Positions 1-7,965 are shown, counted from the first letter of the stretch. The stretch: 9,342 nucleotides of DNA from Chloroflexi bacterium RBG_19FT_COMBO_55_16 (GCA_001795335.1 MGOK01000145.1:1-9342), one strand, 5' to 3'. The notes: generated by a model not told the origin, from the sequence alone. Made by a program: numbers and translations.

Positions 1-1
1 G

Positions 2-160
2 TTGGCCAGCCACTGGGCTTGGCCAGCCGCAGCCCCTGCCGGAGCCAACCTGCTCGATCCGGTAACAGCAGCCGCCCCTCCCAGAGCCGGGGCTGACCCG
101 GGCATCTGTAAATATACCATCCAAGCCAAGGAAAACTGGTATTATGAAGACAAAACGTAA
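2..160 (+). CDS. C-terminal end of an unidentified plus-strand protein (5' end outside window)
   Basis: The frame starting at base 2 is open for 52 codons and ends at a TAA at 158-160. The residues read as a Pro/Ala-rich, linker-like stretch (PAAAPAG, then TAAAPPRAGADPG), followed by a more ordered ending, CKYTIQAKENWYYEDKT. That mix suggests the disordered linker and tail of a larger, possibly exported or surface protein, but I do not recognise a family. The last 17 bases overlap the start of the next small gene, which is typical of translational coupling and supports this frame being real. Against it, the stretch is short, GC-rich and partly open on the other strand too, so a chance open frame is possible. 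Confidence 0.42.
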   Translation: MASHWAWPAAAPAGANLLDPVTAAAPPRAGADPGICKYTIQAKENWYYEDKT

Positions 161-311
161 ACCCCACTCTCCCCCAAAAGAACCCCAAGGCAAGCAACAC
201 GGCGGGCGCGGAGACGTAACCCGACGACGGGTGTGGATCTCGCTGGCAGCGATCCTGTTGGCGATTATATTTCTTGCTGGCGAGTGTGCTAACTTGCTGC
301 CGTTGGATTAG
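144..311 (+). CDS. Small single-span membrane protein, 55 aa
   Basis: ATG at 144 opens a 55-residue frame ending in TAG at 309-311. The N-terminal 30 residues are very basic and proline-rich (MKTKRKPHSPPK, later TRRR). A clean hydrophobic segment follows at about residues 30-46 (VWISLAAILLAIIFLAG), then a short tail ECANLLPLD. By the positive-inside rule this is an N-in, single-pass membrane protein with a nine-residue outside tail carrying one Cys. AAGGA lies about 11 bases upstream of the ATG, a little far but usable. The start overlaps the end of the upstream gene by 17 bases and another tiny membrane ORF follows 59 bases later. No family is recognised and no function is claimed. It could be an accessory subunit of the truncated upstream protein. 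Confidence 0.5.
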   Translation: MKTKRKPHSPPKEPQGKQHGGRGDVTRRRVWISLAAILLAIIFLAGECANLLPLD

Positions 312-370
312 TGTGATGACTCATATCCTCGGCAGCGACGTGATGAAGGAAAGACGCAAAGGAAGACAAC

Positions 371-508
371 ATGATTGCCCAATGGCTCAGACAGGCGCTC
401 TGGTATTTTCTGGTTGATGTAGTTCTTTTCGTGACTTTTTGCCTGCTTGCACTTTGGTCGCCACTCGCCCGGCTGGTGCGCCAGTGGCGAAATTCTGTAA
501 AGCGATAA
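371..508 (+). CDS. Very small single-span membrane protein, 45 aa
   Basis: ATG at 371 opens a 45-residue frame ending in TAA at 506-508. It is preceded by AAAGGAAG ending 5 bases before the ATG, a good Shine-Dalgarno match. The sequence is strongly hydrophobic from about residue 10 to 30 (LWYFLVDVVLFVTFCLLALW). The C-terminus is basic (RLVRQWRNSVKR), so a single-pass protein with the C-terminus in the cytoplasm is likely. A lone Asp (D16) lies inside the hydrophobic segment, which is common in membrane helices that bind a partner. It follows a 55-residue membrane ORF on the same strand and is probably in the same transcript. Protein family and role are unknown. The ribosome-binding site plus clear membrane segment make coding likely despite the small size. 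Confidence 0.5.
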   Translation: MIAQWLRQALWYFLVDVVLFVTFCLLALWSPLARLVRQWRNSVKR

Positions 509-572
509 CCTTAGGGATGTGATTACTACAGAAAGAGGGAGACAATTTTTGGGAAGACGAATTATACGACCG

Positions 573-608
573 ATTTACCTTGGGTAGTTTTGCGGGGGAA
601 AGGTAAAT
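573..608. repeat. Perfect 9-bp inverted repeat between convergent genes
   Basis: ATTTACCTT at 573-581 is exactly complementary to AAGGTAAAT at 600-608, with an 18-base spacer. It lies between the end of the plus-strand small ORF (508) and the stop of the minus-strand citrate synthase gene (622). A hairpin here could act as a terminator for both directions or protect 3' ends. Neither side is followed by a clear T-run, so it is not a textbook intrinsic terminator. Confidence 0.45.
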
Positions 609-621
609 ATCAAATCACGCT

Positions 622-1923
622 TCACGCCTTCATGGCAATCTCTTCCAGCATGGCGGTGGTCACAGACTTTGGCCGTTCGATCGGTTGGCTTAAAGCCCGC
701 GCCCAGACCGCGTTGGCAGTCACCCCAAGTGACCGTCCGACGCCAAACATCACCGTGTAGTAATCAAATTCCTGCATACCATAATGGTATTGCAGCACAC
801 CACTAATGGCATCGACATTCGGCGATGGATTTTTTGCCTTTCCTTGATCGATCAACACCTGAGGGACTACCTCGTTGACCAGCTTTGCGATCTGGAAAAT
901 CTCATCTTCAGGCAAATTTTCTTCAGCATACGAATATAGTGCTGTAAAGCGTGGATCGGGCTTCCGTAGCACGGCATGTCCGTATCCCGGAATAACCTGG
1001 CCGCTGTGAAGCGTATCCCAGGCAAACTGATGTAACTGCTCTTTCTTTGGGACACCACCAAACTTTTCGTACACTTGCAATAACCACCGCAGGGCTTCCT
1101 GGTTTGCCAGTCCATGCAAAGGACCCGCCAGGCTGTTCAAGCCGGCGGAAAAGGCGTAATATATATCCGAAAGGGTCGAAGCCGCCAAGTGGGTGGCGTG
1201 AGCACTGGCGTTGCCACTCTCGTGATCGGAATGCAGGAGAAAGTACAGGCGCGAGAGGTCCATGTACTCCGGTGTTGGAATGCCGATCATGTATGCAAAA
1301 TTTGCCCCCCAGTCCAATTCTGGATTCGGGGGTATAGAAGTGCAACCCTTATATTTGAGGCAGTAAATGATGGCGGCGATAGCAGGTAACTTCGCGGTCA
1401 GGTTCAGGCTGTCTTCCAGCATCGCCTCCCAATACTCGCTCCGATGGAACCCTTCATGGTATTGACGGGCGAACACAGACTCGCTCTGCAGAGCCAGGAT
1501 GGCTGAAGAAAACAGCATCATAGGATGGGATTCGCGCGGCATGGTGTTTAAAACGTCGAACACAAACCGAGGGAGGCTGGCGCGCGCCTTCCATTCATTT
1601 TCAACTTCTAAAGCCTGTTCCACCGAAGGCACTTTTCCAATCAGCAACAAGTAATACAGACCTCCGACGTAGGGAATCTTAGCACCTGGGGGTTTCGGCA
1701 ACTGTTCCAAAACCTCAGGGATGGTCAAACCTCGGAACCGGATGCCTTCATTGGGATCGACGTAAGAAATATCTGTAACCAGCGATACAACGTCGCGCAT
1801 ACCACCATAGACCTGGGCGATGGTGACTTCATCGACCTTCACATTTCCACTTTCCTTAACCAACTTCTTAACCCGCTCGCGCCAGCCAGGGATTTGGTCT
1901 GCCAATTCATCCTTTAACGTCAT
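622..1923 (-). CDS. gltA: Citrate synthase, mitochondrial (eukaryotic) type
   Basis: Cytosolic enzyme condensing oxaloacetate and acetyl-CoA to citrate, the entry step of the TCA cycle. The 433-residue protein has the full catalytic triad: His270 in AGPLHGLANQE, His316 in PGYGHAVLRK and Asp371 in NPSPNVDAISG. Long blocks match the animal/fungal mitochondrial enzyme rather than the usual bacterial one, for example DEGIRFRG-like NEGIRFRG (59-65), HSDHESGNASAH (231-242), GKAKNPSPNVDA (361-372) and ERPKS (416-420). Length is also close to the mature mitochondrial enzyme. Start is ATG at 1923 with AAGGAG about 7 bases upstream. Only 19 bases separate it from the malate dehydrogenase stop, so the two are cotranscribed and translate consecutive reactions. 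Geobacteraceae are known to carry eukaryotic-like citrate synthases, so this form is rare but not unique in bacteria. No truncation or missing key residue is seen. Confidence 0.96.
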   Translation of the reverse strand: MTLKDELADQIPGWRERVKKLVKESGNVKVDEVTIAQVYGGMRDVVSLVTDISYVDPNEGIRFRGLTIPEVLEQLPKPPGAKIPYVGGLYYLLLIGKVPSVEQALEVENEWKARASLPRFVFDVLNTMPRESHPMMLFSSAILALQSESVFARQYHEGFHRSEYWEAMLEDSLNLTAKLPAIAAIIYCLKYKGCTSIPPNPELDWGANFAYMIGIPTPEYMDLSRLYFLLHSDHESGNASAHATHLAASTLSDIYYAFSAGLNSLAGPLHGLANQEALRWLLQVYEKFGGVPKKEQLHQFAWDTLHSGQVIPGYGHAVLRKPDPRFTALYSYAEENLPEDEIFQIAKLVNEVVPQVLIDQGKAKNPSPNVDAISGVLQYHYGMQEFDYYTVMFGVGRSLGVTANAVWARALSQPIERPKSVTTAMLEEIAMKA

Positions 1924-1942
1924 GTCATCGCTCCTTAAATAC

Positions 1943-2944
<1,002 letters not shown>

Positions 2945-2951
2945 TTAAACA

Positions 2952-3938
2952 TTATGCCGATGAATCTTCATCTAAAAAGTGACCGGCCTGAATAGCTGCG
3001 GCTGCGCCCATCCCAGCCGATGTGATCACCTGGCGGAAAAAAGGATCAGCTACCTCTCCAGCGGCGAACACTCCTGGGACACTCGTATGCATCATCTGAT
3101 CGACTCGCAAATAACCGCGTTTATCCATTTCGAGCTGGCCTTTGAATAGGTCTGTGTTGGGGGAGTGACCAATAAAAATGAATACTCCATCCACTCGGCG
3201 TTCAATTTCTTTTCCAGATTGCTTATCCACAAGACTCACTGATTGGACTGTACCATCCCCCTTGATTTCAGTCACCACGGTATTCAGCATAAGATTCATT
3301 TTAGGATTCTCCATGGCGCGTTTTGACAGCAATGGCCCGGCGCGCAACTGATCGCGACGATGGACGATAGTGACCGAATCTGCATACCGGGTGAGGAATA
3401 ACCCTTCTTCCAAGGCGCTATCTCCACCACCCACTACAATCACCTCTTTTCCCTTGAAGAACCAGCCATCACAGGTGGCGCAATAGGAGACTCCCCTTCC
3501 GGTAAACTCCATCTCCCCTGGCACATTCAAGTGTAGTGCGCTAGCCCCGGTGGTGACGATCAAGGTTTCTGCCAGATAGAGTTTCCCGTTTTGCGTTTTC
3601 ACCCGGAATGGACGCTGTGAGAGATCCGTCTCGGTTGCTGAGTCATACTCAATCCTGGCACCGAAGCGTTCCGCTTGTTTCCGAAAAAGATCGACCAGAT
3701 CCAGGCCACCGATTCCATCGGGAAAACCAGGGTAATTTTCAACGGCAAATGTCAACGAAACCTGCCCACCCAATTCCATTCCGCTCAGCACTACCGGGTA
3801 GAGGTCGGCGCGCGCCGCATAGAGTGCGGCACTCAATCCGGCCGGCCCGGAACCCAGGATTAGGACCTTTACAGATTCCTGGTCAGAGCGATCGCCGCTC
3901 GAGAAATCAGATGGATTACTTCCTAAATTGAAAACCAT
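2952..3938 (-). CDS. trxB: Thioredoxin reductase (NADPH, FAD)
   Basis: Flavoprotein passing electrons from NADPH through FAD and a redox disulfide to thioredoxin. From the start used here it has 328 residues: FAD-binding GSGPAG (29-34), redox motif CATC followed by DG (153-156), NADPH-binding GGGDSA (170-175), the HRR basic motif typical of NADPH use (193-195), and the C-terminal FAD motif AAGEVAD (292-298). That last motif normally reads GD, and here has Glu instead of Asp. I chose ATG at 3938 because AAGGA lies about 8 bases upstream; an in-frame GTG at 3965 has a poorer context. Even so the FAD motif starts about 20 residues later than in compact family members, giving a Ser/Asp-rich N-terminal tail with no hydrophobic character. 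It lies 90 bases from ilvE and 70 from mdh. No thioredoxin gene is visible in the window. Confidence 0.93.
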   Translation of the reverse strand: MVFNLGSNPSDFSSGDRSDQESVKVLILGSGPAGLSAALYAARADLYPVVLSGMELGGQVSLTFAVENYPGFPDGIGGLDLVDLFRKQAERFGARIEYDSATETDLSQRPFRVKTQNGKLYLAETLIVTTGASALHLNVPGEMEFTGRGVSYCATCDGWFFKGKEVIVVGGGDSALEEGLFLTRYADSVTIVHRRDQLRAGPLLSKRAMENPKMNLMLNTVVTEIKGDGTVQSVSLVDKQSGKEIERRVDGVFIFIGHSPNTDLFKGQLEMDKRGYLRVDQMMHTSVPGVFAAGEVADPFFRQVITSAGMGAAAAIQAGHFLDEDSSA

Positions 3939-4028
3939 ACCACAATCCTTATCATTACCGAACACCCCTGAGTCGGCATTTGCTCGATTTCACATAGATC
4001 AGATGCGGAATGCGCTGAAAAAGTTACA

Positions 4029-4982
4029 TTAGAAATCGATTAATACTGTTTCGCCTGAGACGGGTTGGTTCATGGAGACAAAATCCAACCACTCATCTGA
4101 GTGCGCTCCCTGACCGTGCACGTTGTCTGAGAATGCCTGCGACAGGGCTTGGGTGATTGGTCCTGGTCTTCCCTTACCGATCTGGCGGAAATCGACCATT
4201 CGCACGCCAACTATCTCTGCTGCCGTTCCGGTAATAAAAACTTCATCGGCAATGTAAAGCTGATCGCGAGTGATCATCGCTTCGACGACCGGAATGTTCA
4301 TGTCACCCGCCAGGGTAATAACCGTATCGCGAGTGATACCTTCCAGAATAATGCTGCGTGGCGGGGTATAAAGGACGCCTTCCCGCACCAGAAATAGATT
4401 TTCACCCGTGCACTCGGCGACAAACCCTTCCGGATCGAGGATCACCGCTTCATCGTAGCCAGACCGTAATGCCAGAGTCTTGACTAGCATCGAGTTGACG
4501 TAATTTCCTGTTGTTTTCGATTTGGTCAGGTTGATGTTGGGGTGCAGACGAGTAAACGAGGAGACCATCATATGAATTCCGCCATTGCGGGCTTCCTGTC
4601 CCAGGTAAGGCCCCCACTCCCAGGCGGCGATGGCCAGCCTGGGAGTTGATTTATCCATGTTCAATCCCATCTCCCCCTGCAAATACATCAAAGGTCGGAT
4701 ATAGCATTCCGTGAACCCATTCACCTTAATGGTCTGGTGAACAGCTATGCGCATATCTTCGACCCCAAACGGAAATTCCCGGATGCCCAAGATATGGATC
4801 GAATCCAGGAAACGTTCCAAGTGCTCGCGCAAGCGAAAGACAGCTGATCCTTCTGGGGTTCGGTAGCAACGAATCCCCTCAAAGACACCCACGCCGTAAT
4901 GGAGCGTGGGTGTAATGATAGGCACTGTTGCTTTTTCGTAGGGTACTAAATCACCGTCCATCCAGATAAAATCAGATTTCAT
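4029..4982 (-). CDS. ilvE: Branched-chain amino acid aminotransferase (class IV, PLP)
   Basis: Transfers the amino group between glutamate and the 2-oxo acids of leucine, isoleucine and valine, the last step of their synthesis and the first of their breakdown. The 317-residue protein is a fold-type IV PLP enzyme. Lys156 in KSKTTGNYVNS is in the position of the Schiff-base lysine (four residues before the conserved Asn). Glu190 in GFVAECTGENLF matches the residue that contacts the pyridine nitrogen. Other family blocks are HYGVGVFEGIRCY (28-40), YIRPLMY (94-100), LEGITRD and the near C-terminal DEVFITGTAAEI. Length fits the family. ATG at 4982 has AGGAG with about 7 bases spacing. Related D-amino-acid transaminases and ADC lyases share the fold, but the GTAAEI and GENLF contexts favour IlvE. 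Confidence 0.93.
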   Translation of the reverse strand: MKSDFIWMDGDLVPYEKATVPIITPTLHYGVGVFEGIRCYRTPEGSAVFRLREHLERFLDSIHILGIREFPFGVEDMRIAVHQTIKVNGFTECYIRPLMYLQGEMGLNMDKSTPRLAIAAWEWGPYLGQEARNGGIHMMVSSFTRLHPNINLTKSKTTGNYVNSMLVKTLALRSGYDEAVILDPEGFVAECTGENLFLVREGVLYTPPRSIILEGITRDTVITLAGDMNIPVVEAMITRDQLYIADEVFITGTAAEIVGVRMVDFRQIGKGRPGPITQALSQAFSDNVHGQGAHSDEWLDFVSMNQPVSGETVLIDF

Positions 4983-5068
4983 GGGATACTCCTAAACAAT
5001 TGAACCGCTAATTACCGGAAACCAAGTTTTTCAGGAAGGCAGGATACCCATTACCGGTCAGTATGCCA

Positions 5069-5101
5069 ATTATATAAACCGGATTGCTCTTGATGATTAT
5101 A
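5069..5101 (-). promoter_or_regulatory. Candidate promoter region for ilvE (two TATAAT hexamers)
   Basis: Reading the minus strand in the 144-base pnp-ilvE gap, a perfect TATAAT occurs at 5074-5069 and another at 5101-5096. The nearer one has a weak -35 candidate, TCATCA, at 16 bases. It would give a leader of roughly 80 bases to the ilvE ATG. The region is A/T-rich, so chance matches are possible and no -35 is convincing. Confidence 0.35.
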
Positions 5102-5126
5102 TCCCGAATGGCAGCATTATTTCCGA

Positions 5127-7349
5127 TTAACGACGGTTGCGGCTTCCGCCACCTCCTCGGCGGTCATCTCTCCGGCCACCGCCACCACGCGAGCCACCCC
5201 CACCCCCTGGCCGACGGCCACCTGGGCGATCCCTCATTAAGGCTTCTTCCGCTGACCAACCCTCCAGGACTGCTTGCCGAGAAAGACGGACCTTCCCCAC
5301 GGGATCGATGTCCGTTACCATCACTGTGATTTCATCTCCCATGCGGACGACATCTTCCACTCTTTCCACCCGTTCTGTATCCAGTTGTGAAATGTGCACC
5401 AAGCCGTCTGTGTTGGGAAGGATCTCAACAAAGGCGCCGAAATCGGTGATGCGCACCACGCGCCCGGTGTAAATCCGCCCGATTTCGGGGACTTCCGTGA
5501 GGGAGAGAATTCGGTCGCGGGCCATCTGCTCGCCTTCCCCATCGACAGCGGCGATGTAAATCGAGCCATCCTCCTCGATGTCGATGCGGGTATTGGTCTC
5601 CTCTTGAATGCTGCGGATCATCTTACCGCCCGGGCCGATCACCGCGCCGATCTTGTCCACCGGGATGCGAACGATTGTGATGCGTGGGGTGTGTGGTTTT
5701 AGCTCGGGACGGGGAACAGGAATGACTTCTACCATTTTGTTGAGGATGTGTAAGCGCGCCTGGCGGGCCTGCACCAGGGCTTGCGCCATAATCTGGCTGG
5801 TGATTCCCTTGATCTTGATGTCCATTTGCAAGGCAGTAACGCCTTTATCGGTACCTGCCACCTTGAAATCCATATCTCCCAGGTGGTCTTCTATTCCTAA
5901 GATGTCAGTCAGAACGGCATACTGATCGCCATCCCCTTTGATCAGTCCCATGGCCACCCCTGCAACCGGTGCCTTGATCGGCACCCCCGTATCCATCAAC
6001 GCCAGAGTAGAACCGCAAACGGAGGCCATCGAGGTAGATCCGTTCGAGGACAACACCTCCGAAACCAGGCGCATTGTGTAGGGAAACTCTGTCTCGAGGG
6101 GGAGCACCGGGAGTAACGCCCTCTCGGCCAGAGCACCGTGCCCGATATCACGCCGGGAGGAGCCGCGCAATGGGCGCACCTCACCCGTGGAGAAAGGCGG
6201 GAAGTTATAGTGGTGCATGTAGCGTTTCGACTCAGCCGGGGACAAGGTATCCAGCTCTTGAGCCTCGCGCGGCGTACCCAGGGTCGCCAGGGTGAGCACC
6301 TGCGTCTCGCCCCTGGTGAATAGGCCTGATCCGTGGGCGCGCGGGCTGACTTCCACCTCGCACCAGATCGAACGGATATCGGTGGGGCCGCGCCCATCCG
6401 GCCGCAGCCCACGTTCCAGGATGCGCCGGCGCACGACCGATTTGAGTGCCTCGTTGAAAGCCTGTCTAACATTTCCCGCCTTGACTTCATCCTCTGGGGA
6501 TAGCTCGACGACCAGGGAATCTCTCAGATTGTTGAGGGCATTGTCGACCGCCGTTTTATCGTTAGGCTGCTCGAAGATCTCTTCGAGGGCGGGCGTCGCT
6601 TTTTCAGCAACGGTGGCTTTGAGAGCCTCGTCGAGTACAAAGCTGAGGTATGCCCGCTTGGGTTTTCCAACCTCAGCTGCCAGGCGTTCCTGCAAATCAA
6701 TTAACGTCTGAATAGCCTGGTGACCGAATTCCAGGGCAGCAACGATCACCTCCTCTGCTACGATCTCCGCCCCACACTCGACCATCAAAATGGCGTCACG
6801 CGTCCCCGCCAGGCGCAGGTCGAGATCCGACTCCTCCTTTTCGCTAAAGGTCGGGTTGACAACGAAATTCCCCTGGATGCGACCGATCCGCACCGCACCC
6901 ACCGGTCCACCCCAGGGGATATCGGAGATCATCAAAGCCGCGGAGGCCGCGTTGACAGCCAAGATATCGATCGGGTTCTCGCTGTCGGCAGAAAAGGAAT
7001 ACAGGATCACCTGCACATCGTTACGCAGGTCTTTAGGGAAAAGCGGGCGGATCGGGCGATCGGTAAGACGGGCGGTTAAGATAGCCTCCTCGCTCGGCCG
7101 ACCTTCGCGACGAAAGAAGGAACCCGGGATGCGCCCACCGGCGTACATCCGCTCTTCATAGTCCACCGTCAAAGGGAAGAAATCTATTCCCTGGCGGGGT
7201 TCATCCCCCATTGTAGCTGCAGCGAAGACTACGGTATCGCCAAGGCGTACCGTGACAGCACCGCCAGCCTGTCCGGCCAGGCGGCCGGTTTCCATGGTGA
7301 TCGACTTATCACCCACCATGGTCGTATATTGTTTTGTTTCTGTGTGCAT
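5127..7349 (-). CDS. pnp: Polynucleotide phosphorylase (3'-5' exoribonuclease)
   Basis: Phosphorolytic 3'-5' exoribonuclease of mRNA decay, a homotrimer in the cytoplasm. The 740-residue protein has the full architecture: first RNase PH-like core with FFRREGRPSE (78-87), a helical linker (about 235-310), second core with HGSGLFTRGETQ (339-350), SSNGSTSMASVCG (434-446) and the catalytic aspartates Asp488 and Asp494 in EDHLGDMDFKVAGT. Then come a KH domain with the IGPGG loop (571-575) and an S1 domain (about 623-692, GRVVRITDFGAFVEI). The last 35 residues are an Arg/Gly-rich tail. The frame continues 30 codons upstream to an ATG at 7439, but I start at 7349: AGGAG sits 7 bases before it and the resulting N-terminus (KQYTTMVGDKSITMETGRLA) fits the family. 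It follows rpsO, the common order in bacteria. No clear terminator was found after the stop. Confidence 0.97.
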   Translation of the reverse strand: MHTETKQYTTMVGDKSITMETGRLAGQAGGAVTVRLGDTVVFAAATMGDEPRQGIDFFPLTVDYEERMYAGGRIPGSFFRREGRPSEEAILTARLTDRPIRPLFPKDLRNDVQVILYSFSADSENPIDILAVNAASAALMISDIPWGGPVGAVRIGRIQGNFVVNPTFSEKEESDLDLRLAGTRDAILMVECGAEIVAEEVIVAALEFGHQAIQTLIDLQERLAAEVGKPKRAYLSFVLDEALKATVAEKATPALEEIFEQPNDKTAVDNALNNLRDSLVVELSPEDEVKAGNVRQAFNEALKSVVRRRILERGLRPDGRGPTDIRSIWCEVEVSPRAHGSGLFTRGETQVLTLATLGTPREAQELDTLSPAESKRYMHHYNFPPFSTGEVRPLRGSSRRDIGHGALAERALLPVLPLETEFPYTMRLVSEVLSSNGSTSMASVCGSTLALMDTGVPIKAPVAGVAMGLIKGDGDQYAVLTDILGIEDHLGDMDFKVAGTDKGVTALQMDIKIKGITSQIMAQALVQARQARLHILNKMVEVIPVPRPELKPHTPRITIVRIPVDKIGAVIGPGGKMIRSIQEETNTRIDIEEDGSIYIAAVDGEGEQMARDRILSLTEVPEIGRIYTGRVVRITDFGAFVEILPNTDGLVHISQLDTERVERVEDVVRMGDEITVMVTDIDPVGKVRLSRQAVLEGWSAEEALMRDRPGGRRPGGGGGSRGGGGRRDDRRGGGGSRNRR

Positions 7350-7506
7350 TTTCTCTCCTAAAAAATCGCCTGGCAGGTCAGGGACTGGAAGCTGCTGGCA
7401 ACGATAGCGGCGCAGCGATTGCGAGGGTAACGGTTCCATGAAATAGGTCGCAGTAGCGCCTTAACGGTTGTCACCAGTCTCCAATTCCTGAACCCGCTGG
7501 CAGGTC
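7350..7506 (-). promoter_or_regulatory. Long 5' leader of pnp
   Basis: If transcription starts just below the -10 at 7513-7518, the pnp message carries about 155 untranslated bases. It begins with an AGACCTGCC motif also present in the rpsO leader, and a second ACCTGCC lies at 7373-7379 just upstream of the run of T's and the AGGAG. In E. coli, PNPase controls its own message through its leader, so a regulatory role here is plausible. I could not fold a convincing long structure by eye. Confidence 0.4.
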
Positions 7507-7507
7507 T
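7494..7507 (-). repeat. Leader motif copy 2 (pnp), AGACCTGCCAGCGG
   Basis: Twelve of 14 bases are identical to the element in the rpsO leader (7981-7994). It begins six bases below the pnp -10, so it would sit at the very 5' end of the pnp transcript or overlap the start site. It could be a protein-binding site in DNA or RNA. Confidence 0.5.
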
Positions 7508-7512
7508 GAAAT

Positions 7513-7540
7513 ATTATAGAGTTTCTTGATCTCTATCCAA
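7513..7540 (-). promoter_or_regulatory. Probable pnp promoter
   Basis: On the minus strand a perfect -10 TATAAT (7518-7513) lies 16 bases below TTGGAT (7540-7535), which matches three of six positions of the -35 consensus. ATAGAG (7516-7521) and CTCTAT (7531-7536) form a 6-bp inverted repeat overlapping both elements, which could be an operator or chance. It lies between the rpsO stop and pnp, giving pnp its own transcript besides read-through from rpsO. Confidence 0.6.
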
Positions 7541-7595
7541 TCTCTTGAATTTCCGCAGCTGAGTTACCCCTGGCGGCTATCTCCAGCTAGAAAAG

Positions 7596-7627
7596 GAGTA
7601 GATGGGAGTCCAATACGCCATCTACTC
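7596..7627 (-). terminator. 10-bp hairpin after rpsO (terminator or processing site)
   Basis: GAGTAGATGG at 7596-7605 is perfectly complementary to CCATCTACTC at 7618-7627 with a 12-base loop. In the minus-strand transcript the stem begins 11 bases after the rpsO stop and is followed by CTTTTC, a short U-tract, so it looks like a partial (leaky) intrinsic terminator. In E. coli the rpsO-pnp gap holds both a terminator and an RNase III processing stem, so either role would fit. Confidence 0.6.
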
Positions 7628-7638
7628 GCTTGGGTATC

Positions 7639-7908
7639 CTACTTGCGCCGAATGCTCAACTTATCCGTTAAAGCCTGGTAGCGTTGATAATCCTTACGGC
7701 GGACATAGGCAAATAAACGACGCCGGCGACCCACCAACTTGAGCAACCCGCGCCTGGATGAGACATCAAGCCGGTGCGTCCGCAAATGATCGGTAAGCGA
7801 ATTGATGCGATTGGTGAGCAACGCGATCTGCACTTCAGATGAGCCCGTATCGCTGGGATGCCGGGAATACTGCGTGATTACTGTTTGCTTGGTCTCTTTA
7901 TCTATCAT
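7639..7908 (-). CDS. rpsO: 30S ribosomal protein S15
   Basis: Primary-binding protein of the small ribosomal subunit that organises the central domain of 16S rRNA. The 89-residue length is exactly that of the family. The conserved blocks are present: [20 protein letters not shown] (17-36) with the rRNA-contacting DTGS, then [20 protein letters not shown] (44-63) with the helix-turn that binds the three-way junction, and the closing [13 protein letters not shown] at 7908 is followed by IDKETKQ, normal for S15. GGGAG lies about 12 bases upstream, a rather long spacing. It has its own promoter-like sequence and a roughly 95-base leader, and pnp lies 289 bases downstream, a conserved pairing. S15 often represses its own mRNA through leader structure, and a leader hairpin is visible here. 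Confidence 0.96.
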   Translation of the reverse strand: MIDKETKQTVITQYSRHPSDTGSSEVQIALLTNRINSLTDHLRTHRLDVSSRRGLLKLVGRRRRLFAYVRRKDYQRYQALTDKLSIRRK

Positions 7909-7943
7909 GACGTCTGCTAACTCCCTGAATACGTAAGATTTTC

Positions 7944-7965
7944 CTGCAGGTCTCCATACCAGCAG
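7944..7965 (-). promoter_or_regulatory. Hairpin in the rpsO leader
   Basis: The transcript segment can pair CTGC with GCAG (4 bp), then a T/T mismatch, then GGT with ACC (3 bp), closing a six-base loop ATGGAG. It lies about 35 bases before the rpsO start codon. S15 leaders in several bacterial groups hold structures that bind S15 and shut off translation; the structures differ between groups, so this is a candidate by position only. Confidence 0.4.

Noticed and set aside
2..28. Direct repeat TTGGCCAGCC at 2-11 and 19-28
   Set aside because: Two copies 17 bases apart in GC-rich Pro/Ala-coding DNA; no further copies, so likely chance.
1..107. Open minus-strand frame opposite the left-edge gene, with an ATG near 107
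   Set aside because: It is a low-complexity Ala/Gly shadow of the Pro/Ala-rich plus-strand frame, with no ribosome-binding site before the ATG.
316..417. Alternative 33-residue plus-strand ORF starting at ATG 316
   Set aside because: It overlaps the 45-residue membrane ORF in another frame, has no clear ribosome-binding site and no recognisable features.
3939..3965. GTG start for thioredoxin reductase at 3965
   Set aside because: The ATG at 3938 has AAGGA at good spacing; the GTG would add nine residues to an already long tail.
5096..5101. TATAAT just after pnp as a separate promoter
   Set aside because: No acceptable -35 lies at 16-18 bases and the local sequence is A/T-rich; it was kept only as part of the weak ilvE promoter candidate.
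5996..6490. Long alternative frames inside pnp (for example 164 codons on the same strand)
   Set aside because: They lie wholly within the well-supported pnp frame, have Arg/Ser/Pro-rich composition typical of shifted frames in GC-rich DNA, and no family motifs.
7350..7439. A 30-codon N-terminal extension of PNPase starting at ATG 7439
   Set aside because: There is no Shine-Dalgarno before 7439, the extra residues do not resemble the family, and a strong AGGAG precedes the ATG at 7349 that gives a normal PNPase N-terminus.
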